Source: an uncultured Granulosicoccaceae bacterium (lineage in GTDB: Bacteria > Pseudomonadota > Gammaproteobacteria > Granulosicoccales > Granulosicoccaceae). From it: 37,793 nt of DNA. Below, one piece after another: positions 35,041-37,793 of the stretch. The stretch covers positions 1-37,793 of the forward strand of contig CALHCI010000237.1 of assembly GCA_937931165.1 (NCBI GenBank). The letters run 5' to 3'. The notes beneath the pieces were generated by a model. That model was not told the origin of the DNA. It was given only the letters and a program-made list of their open reading frames with translations, and ran no database searches. Both the position numbers and the translations under genes were made by a program. Position 1 is the first letter of the stretch; the number at the start of each line of letters is the position of its first letter.

Positions 35041-35648
35041 CGTGCCCTCCCGGGGTTCAGTTCGACGACGTTATTGCTGTCGTCAGATGGCGTCGGTGTT
35101 TTTGTAGATTCCACCGAAGTACCGGGAGCGTTGCCGGCACTGGAAGCACCGTCGTCTTCGTCATCGGTACGCAGCAGCTTACGTAACTTGGCCTTTGACC
35201 GATGCAACAGACTCAGCACGGTACCGCGAGAGGTGCCGGTCATTCTGGCTATTTCATCTGCGGTGTACCCTTCGACGATCGACAGGTACATGTTCTCGCG
35301 CTCGACGTCCCTCAGGCGGTCCAGCGCAAGTTGCATCTCTTCTGCGGCAATATAGTTTTTTTCCAACTCTGAATGAAGACTGGCATCGGTCAGGTTGGCG
35401 GGAAGGAATTGCTCTGACTCATCAACAAAGTGAATGATCTGGCGACGACGATACTGATCAATGTACAGATTGCGGATAGTGCGGAACAGTAGCGCTTTTT
35501 CAGTGCATTCACCGTAGCGTTTGTCGAGGCGGATCCATGCATCGTGCACGAGATCCTCGGCATCCTGCTGATTGCCGGACAGCGACAGCGCGTAGCGGTA
35601 GCCGGAGTTGAGCAGTTCGATGTCAGCGGTTTTCTTAGCCTTAAACAT
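35037..35648 (-). CDS. ECF-type RNA polymerase sigma factor
   Basis: A 203-residue extracytoplasmic-function sigma factor. Region 2 (about 10-75) contains RYALSLSGNQQDAEDLVHDAWIRLDKRY and TIRNLYIDQYRRR for core binding and -10 recognition. Region 4 (about 105-160) contains ALDRLRDVERENMYLSIVEGYTADEIARMTGTSRGTVLSLLHRSKAKLR for -35 binding. There is no sigma 1.1 or region 3. An unusual acidic and Ser/Thr/Pro-rich tail of about 40 residues (TDDEDDGASSAG onwards) follows region 4 and may be regulatory. It heads an overlapping set with the membrane protein and the secreted DUF255 protein. Autoregulation is usual for such sigma factors, but I could not pick out a convincing promoter. Confidence 0.92.
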   Translation of the reverse strand: MFKAKKTADIELLNSGYRYALSLSGNQQDAEDLVHDAWIRLDKRYGECTEKALLFRTIRNLYIDQYRRRQIIHFVDESEQFLPANLTDASLHSELEKNYIAAEEMQLALDRLRDVERENMYLSIVEGYTADEIARMTGTSRGTVLSLLHRSKAKLRKLLRTDDEDDGASSAGNAPGTSVESTKTPTPSDDSNNVVELNPGRAR

Positions 35649-35786
35649 CGGTTTGCCCCGGCCTTAAACCGCCATCTGCTGCGAATGGAGTTGTGTCTGT
35701 CATGGTTTCAGAAACGAGCAATATTGGCGTTTGATTGCATCGTCACCGGAATAGTTCAACGCCTGGAAAGGCTGCTTAAACTAAAA

Positions 35787-35812
35787 AACCGCACCGGAGA
35801 TCCGGTGCGGTT
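35787..35812 (-). terminator. Strong intrinsic terminator after the coiled-coil gene
   Basis: An 11-base-pair stem (AACCGCACCGG at 35787-35797 with CCGGTGCGGTT at 35802-35812, loop of four) is followed on the - strand by a run of T (complement of 35783-35788). It lies 67 bases after the stop of the coiled-coil gene and before the sigma factor gene. Confidence 0.88.
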
Positions 35813-35878
35813 GTATGGTGAGGCCAGGTGCAGGCCTCGCTTACTTCTTTTTTCCTAACTGCTTCTGGTCAATGGTAC

Positions 35879-37793
35879 TTACTTCTTTTTATTGGCTTTC
35901 TCCGAATTTTTATTGGCTTTCTCCGAATTTTTATTGGCTTTCTCCGAATCCCGGGCGTTTTTGCGCTCGGTCCAGTTGTACGTGCCGTCAATGATCTGTT
36001 TGGCACTGCCTATCCAGTCGTCGCGCTCAATACGATCCGAAAATCCCTCAAGCATCTCTGAAAAGCGCTCAACATCCTTATCACTCCACGCGGCAATATC
36101 TTCGAACTGACGCACGTTGTTTTCGTTCAGCATTTTCTCGATTTTTGGTCCGATTCCAAAAATGAGTTTCAGATCATCCATCCCGTCCTTGCGGGTAGTT
36201 TTTTTGCCGTCTGCGGTAACGCGGGTATTGGCAGGAGCCTTGGGCACACTTTTGCTTTCACGTGCCTTGCGGCGCTCTTCCCAGTTGTAAGTGCCGCCAA
36301 TGATCTGCTTGGCACTCAGTACCCATTCGTCGCGCTCGATCCGGTCGGAAAAGCCGTCCAGCATATCGGCATAGCGCTCGATATCAGCCTGCTTCCAGGA
36401 TGCAATATCTTCAAACCGCTTGACGCCTTTACTATTGAGCATTTTCTCGATTTTCGGGCCTATGCCGAATATCAGCTTCAGATCGTCCTGGCCATCTTTA
36501 CGGATGGTTTTCTTGCCATCTGCTGTGAGACGCTCTTTCTTGACCGGCGCTTTTTTCTTCACCGGTGCTTTCGGCTTGGGTGCAGGTTTCGGCTTTGGCC
36601 TCGCCTTGAGCTTCGCTATCTCTGCCTGCAGGCGAGCAATACTTGAGTCTTTACGACTGATATCACCGTCGTGCTTTTGCACAGTACGCTGGAGTTGCTT
36701 TTCCAGAGTGCTAAGTTGCCTGGCAGCAGCGGCCTGTTCGGCAAGTTTTGCCTTGAGTTCAGCAATCGTCTTTTCATAACCACTGACTTTGCTTTCCAGC
36801 GGTTTGAATTTACGAGCATCACGCTGAGCATTGGTCAGGTCATCCTTCAGCACTTTTTGCTTACGCTCGTTGTCCTGATGGCTGCGGACAATACTTTCCT
36901 CAAGCGTAGTGAGTTTACGACGTAAACTGCTGAGCTCCTTATCACTGGTGGCATTGGTCTTTAGTGCTTCAGCCAGCTGTTTCTCAACTGTAGGAAGTTT
37001 GGCAGCCTTGCCAGACACAGACTTGAGTTCTGACTGCTTGCTGCTGACATCGCGTTTAAGCGCTACTACCTGAGCCTTGTTGTTATCATTGTCTTTTGTC
37101 AGTGCAGCAAGCTGTCGATCATAGCGATCAATCTGCTTGTTCCTGCTGCTGACTTCGGCACGCAACTTCTCCGCTGCCGTAAGCTTGTCTCTTAATGCTG
37201 CGACATCCTTACTATATCTGTCATCAGAGGCTTTCAGTTTTGCCGCAAGGCGCGAGACTTCAGTCTCCTGCGACTTAACCAGTTTTTGCAGCGGTGTCAG
37301 TGCATCCAGTCTGGCCTTTGCTTCCGCCAACTTGCGCTCGGCATCTGCCTGTGCTTTTTCAGACGACTTTTGTAACGCCTCAAATTGACGATCGGAAAGT
37401 CGTTTGTTATCAGTGGCTTCTTTTTCGACAGTCTTGAGGCTGGTACGAAGTCCGGCAATTTCAGATTTTGACTGATTCACTACTGCAGCATGATCCTGCT
37501 GCAATTTCTGATGCTGCTCTTCCTTCTTTTCAAGCTGCTTTTTCAGCAATTCGTTGTCCCTGACTCTGGCACGCAGGTTGGCCATATCAGTTGCAGCTTG
37601 CTCCTTCACCGCCTTCTGACTTTCACTGAGCCTGGTGATCTCAGCCTCACGGGATACCAGCTTTTTCTGCAAAGGCTCAATCTCTTTGACTCGAGCCTGT
37701 AATGCAGCGATATCAGAAGCAAGCTTATCCCGGGCTGATTGATGTGCGTTTTGCATTTCTGCACTCTTCGCTTCAGCCTGACTGAGTTTGTTT
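35879..37793 (-). CDS. Long coiled-coil protein with two helix-hairpin-helix-type domains (partial)
   Basis: At least 638 residues are in the window; the 5' end of the gene lies beyond the right edge, since the frame stays open past the first internal ATG at 37756. The N-terminal two-thirds is continuous coiled coil, rich in Lys, Glu, Gln, Ala and Leu, without a membrane segment in view. A Lys-Pro-Ala hinge (KARPKPKPAPKPKAPVKK) leads to two closely similar domains of about 85 residues (coded near 36530-36270 and 36220-35955). Each reads GKK-T-RKDG-DDLKLIFGIGPKIEKMLN, then SDRIERD-W, then AKQII-GTYNW. Such helix-hairpin-helix domains usually bind DNA or protein. The C-terminus is three SEKANKN-type repeats. 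Function unknown; a chromosome- or envelope-structuring filament is one guess. Confidence 0.8.
   Translation of the reverse strand, partial: NKLSQAEAKSAEMQNAHQSARDKLASDIAALQARVKEIEPLQKKLVSREAEITRLSESQKAVKEQAATDMANLRARVRDNELLKKQLEKKEEQHQKLQQDHAAVVNQSKSEIAGLRTSLKTVEKEATDNKRLSDRQFEALQKSSEKAQADAERKLAEAKARLDALTPLQKLVKSQETEVSRLAAKLKASDDRYSKDVAALRDKLTAAEKLRAEVSSRNKQIDRYDRQLAALTKDNDNNKAQVVALKRDVSSKQSELKSVSGKAAKLPTVEKQLAEALKTNATSDKELSSLRRKLTTLEESIVRSHQDNERKQKVLKDDLTNAQRDARKFKPLESKVSGYEKTIAELKAKLAEQAAAARQLSTLEKQLQRTVQKHDGDISRKDSSIARLQAEIAKLKARPKPKPAPKPKAPVKKKAPVKKERLTADGKKTIRKDGQDDLKLIFGIGPKIEKMLNSKGVKRFEDIASWKQADIERYADMLDGFSDRIERDEWVLSAKQIIGGTYNWEERRKARESKSVPKAPANTRVTADGKKTTRKDGMDDLKLIFGIGPKIEKMLNENNVRQFEDIAAWSDKDVERFSEMLEGFSDRIERDDWIGSAKQIIDGTYNWTERKNARDSEKANKNSEKANKNSEKANKKK
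35886..35948 (-). repeat. Perfect 21-bp tandem repeat, three copies
   Basis: Three identical 21-base units (35886-35906, 35907-35927, 35928-35948) encode the repeated SEKANKN tail of the coiled-coil protein. Each unit is a whole number of codons, so gain or loss of copies keeps the frame. Confidence 0.95.

Noticed and set aside
1-37793. CRISPR arrays, tRNA genes, insertion sequences, phage genes
   Set aside because: No regularly spaced repeats, tRNA cloverleafs, transposase motifs or terminal inverted repeats were seen. A search with dedicated tools was not possible.

Overview
The window looks like a chromosomal segment of a free-living, heterotrophic, CO-oxidising proteobacterium. Base composition looks balanced, near half GC by eye. 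Good Shine-Dalgarno sites, many ATGA/GTGA stop-start overlaps, a sigma32-type promoter and a ROSE-like RNA thermometer all fit Proteobacteria. I lean towards a marine-type gammaproteobacterium, but the sequence does not prove it. I saw no tRNA, rRNA, CRISPR array, insertion sequence or phage gene.

Left to right on the + strand: a non-coding stretch (1-857) leads to an hsp20 gene with a heat-shock promoter and a start-site hairpin. Next comes a complete form I carbon monoxide dehydrogenase locus in the order of Oligotropha carboxidovorans: a CoxC-like MHYT-LytTR regulator, coxM, coxS, coxL (with the form I active-site loop AYRCSFR), coxD, coxE, coxF and a short coxG. An AraC-GyrI-like regulator follows, broken by an 11-bp tandem duplication. 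After it lies what reads as an amine-use island: a trimethylamine-dehydrogenase-family flavoenzyme with histamine-dehydrogenase-like active-site residues, a RidA-family protein, a LysR regulator and a PotABCD-type polyamine ABC importer. It ends in a bidirectional terminator.

On the - strand from 25530 down to 19198 is a branched-chain-amino-acid-type ABC transporter (substrate-binding protein, LivH, LivM, LivG, LivF) followed by a hydantoin/Asp-Glu racemase and an SMP-30/gluconolactonase enzyme. Its substrate is unknown. Upstream are three tandem paralogues of about 90 residues, each a signal peptide plus a BON-like domain, then a GNAT acetyltransferase with no ordinary start codon, an O-acetylhomoserine sulfhydrylase and a lipoprotein. 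An agmatinase and a small ABM-family gene follow on the + strand.

The right end is a - strand operon with overlapping genes: an ECF sigma factor, a one-pass membrane protein in the anti-sigma position, a secreted thioredoxin-fold DUF255 (YyaL/SSP411) protein with a DsbD-N-like C-terminus, then DsbA. I regard it as the best candidate for an undescribed system, an envelope thiol-redox stress module. The window closes inside a long coiled-coil protein with two helix-hairpin-helix-type domains and a 21-bp triplicate repeat at its 3' end.
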